Assembly (NCBI GenBank): GCA_958496175.1
Contig: OY292276.1
Coordinates: 15,580,001 to 15,644,000, forward strand
Length of the DNA: 64,000 nucleotides
Source: Sisyra terminalis
Taxonomy: Eukaryota; Arthropoda; Insecta; Neuroptera; Sisyridae
Direction of reading: 5' to 3'
Positions 62,775 through 64,000 of the stretch are shown one piece after another (positions within the stretch are counted from its first letter, which is position 1; each line of letters begins with the position of its first letter). A model generated the notes under the pieces. It worked only from the letters and a program-made list of their open reading frames with translations, made no database searches and was not told the origin of the DNA. The translations under genes were made by a program, and so were the position numbers.

Positions 62775-62855
62775 ATTCTCAATACCAATATGGCACCCCT
62801 GGTTCATTTGCTACCTGGAACCATGGCCTCTTCGGCGCTCACTACACTATGCCAC
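62775..62855 (-). repeat. Possible tRNA-like SINE head
   Basis: On the minus strand AGTGGCATAGTGTAGTGAGC resembles a polymerase III A-box. GGTTCCAGGT about 33 bases on is only a poor B-box. It could be coincidence. It differs from the SINE family at 10.2 and 31.1 kb. Confidence 0.25.
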
Positions 62856-62945
62856 TGTAAATATATATAGTAAATATATATATAGTACCTACAATACCTA
62901 TTACCTATTATACCTACATAATTATAGTTACCTACAATAAAATAA
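62856..62945. repeat. Simple repeat, TATATAG and TACCTA tracts
   Basis: Short degenerate repeats of AAATATATATAG followed by several TACCTA or TACCTACAATA units. The 73-codon frame at 62719-62940 runs through it and is not a gene. Confidence 0.7.
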
Positions 62946-62977
62946 AAATTATGAAGATATATTTACAAATAGACAAT

Positions 62978-63283
62978 TAACATATCGTCGGTCTAACCTG
63001 CTAAGTTCTTTTAATAATGTCTCCAGGGAAATATAAAAATTGAATATTATTTCACTGAGTAGCATGAATGTTATTGTACCATAAGTCAATAAGTAAAGTT
63101 AATTATAGTTACTTAGTACAGATATCAGATTTTTGTTTCATGTTCCATGAATTTTCTACAATTAAAGTGATTTACCAGCTTGTCACTCGATAGAATTTTG
63201 TATCCTATTCTTAACGGAACCAAAAAAAAAAAAAATAATAAAATAGGCTTAGCAGGTTAACTCTTTAGGCCGACGATATGTTA
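62978..63283. mobile_element. MITE with TAACATATCGTCGG ends, about 306 bases
   Basis: TAACATATCGTCGG (62978-62991) is exactly inverted at 63270-63283, and CCTGCTAAG (62997-63005) is inverted as CTTAGCAGG (63248-63256). The flanks (TTAA at the left, TTAG at the right) hint at a TTAA target. No coding sequence. Confidence 0.75.
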
Positions 63284-63369
63284 GAATAAAGACTAATTGA
63301 TACCAATGCATTATCAAAAATTTTTATGGATATACTTGATTAATAAATATACTATGAAATAAATGGTAG

Positions 63370-63823
63370 CTTGAGAATAAAAATTGATACCCTCACGATT
63401 TTTAGGTTGATTACTGCCAAATTCCAGTATTCCAGCAGCAAAAAATGAAGTCTTTTGAGTTTTTGTTTTCAATTGATACTGAAAAAACATGCGATGGTGA
63501 GCAAATGTTAATGAGAGTAATTTAAACCAAGTGATGTAAAATATAATTTATGAAAACATTCTTTAAAGTTTGATATTACGGAGCATAAAAACAGACTCAA
63601 AAACAAATGTTGCACCTAAAAACAAAAACGCCCTGCTACTACAGCTAATGATCTAGAAAGTTTTTTTTTTATTCAAACGGACAGTATTCTTCATATCTTA
63701 ATAAAGATTTTTTCGTTTATTTTTAAAATAAATAAAAAACTCCTTTTTTTTGTACTGATTTACTGAGAAAGAGGGAGGCTAATCGACCAAAACATTGTTA
63801 CGGTCTTAATTTTTATTCTCAAG
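63370..63823. mobile_element. Inverted-repeat element, about 454 bases
   Basis: CTTGAGAATAAAAATT (63370-63385) is perfectly inverted at 63808-63823, and weaker similarity continues for about 30 more bases (CACGATTTTTAGGTTGATTA against CAATGTTTTGGTCGATTA). GACCAAAACATTGTTACGG near 63786 resembles the GACCGAAACGTTG core of the foldback group. No coding sequence. Confidence 0.65.
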
Positions 63824-64000
63824 TAATAATTTAATGCGAGTTTAAAGAAAATTTAAAAAGATAGACCTCTTCACCTATCTTAACCAGGGATACCTCTTGA
63901 ATTTACATCTTTTTGTCTTATATCGTTAGTTAAGTAATGACGTGAATAGATTTTTCACGTTAATTTACAAAATATGTTTTAACTTCGCTTTATAGCTCAA
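63824..64000. other. No gene seen
   Basis: AT-rich end of the window. Confidence 0.45.

Noticed and set aside
62719..62940. 73-codon plus-strand frame
   Set aside because: Its second half is translated simple repeat (Tyr/Ser/Asn/Leu).
1..64000. CRISPR array, prokaryotic operon, rRNA or intact tRNA gene
   Set aside because: No regularly spaced repeats, no packed frames, and the only tRNA-like sequences are SINE heads.

Overview
The window looks like non-coding DNA from an insect-like animal nuclear genome. It is very AT-rich, has no operons or prokaryote-style gene packing, contains a coding exon ending in a consensus GT splice donor, and is littered with decayed non-LTR retrotransposons, a mariner remnant, tRNA-derived SINE copies and miniature inverted-repeat elements. 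I cannot name the species. A beetle or other large-genome insect would fit, but that is inference.

Layout. 1-8150: AT-rich DNA with decayed transposon-like coding debris (about 950-1470 and 5799-6585) and three diverged copies of a roughly 710-base repeat (4150-7200). 8155-9500: the most gene-like part, with an unrecognised 47-codon ORF (8169-8312) and the only well-supported protein-coding exon (9129-9482, plus strand, 118 codons, ending exactly at a donor). 9483 onward: probably the long first intron of that gene and/or intergenic DNA; no second exon of the gene was recognised. 10200-11600: a SINE copy and a roughly 700-base duplication in which one copy carries a miniature transposon and the other looks like the empty site. 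15340-32050: foldback and MITE elements, a weak matrix-metalloprotease-like exon candidate (25200-25278), a second SINE copy and a hAT-like fragment. 38000-38700: an element with TTAA at both ends. 42239-42339: a 101-base element with TA at both ends. 46147-47000: a small foldback next to a dead non-LTR reverse transcriptase. 48497-48650: a possible minus-strand last exon with a poly(A) signal. 51170-52400: a large foldback and further MITEs. 54924-55854: a Jockey-like reverse-transcriptase tail followed by a mariner transposase tail. 58832-60265: a 314-base foldback and a second dead reverse transcriptase on the minus strand. 61911-63823: three more inverted-repeat elements.

How it fits together. 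Apart from the 9129 exon and a few weak exon candidates, the content is mobile-element debris. The most coherent non-gene signal is a foldback group sharing a GACCGAAACGTCGC-like box beside a CCTGAWGAAG-like box, seen at six or more places. I did not find a new multi-gene system. Short GC-richer islands (44700-45100, 54250-54450, 61280-61600 and 36550-37100) could be conserved regulatory DNA, which only cross-species comparison can decide.
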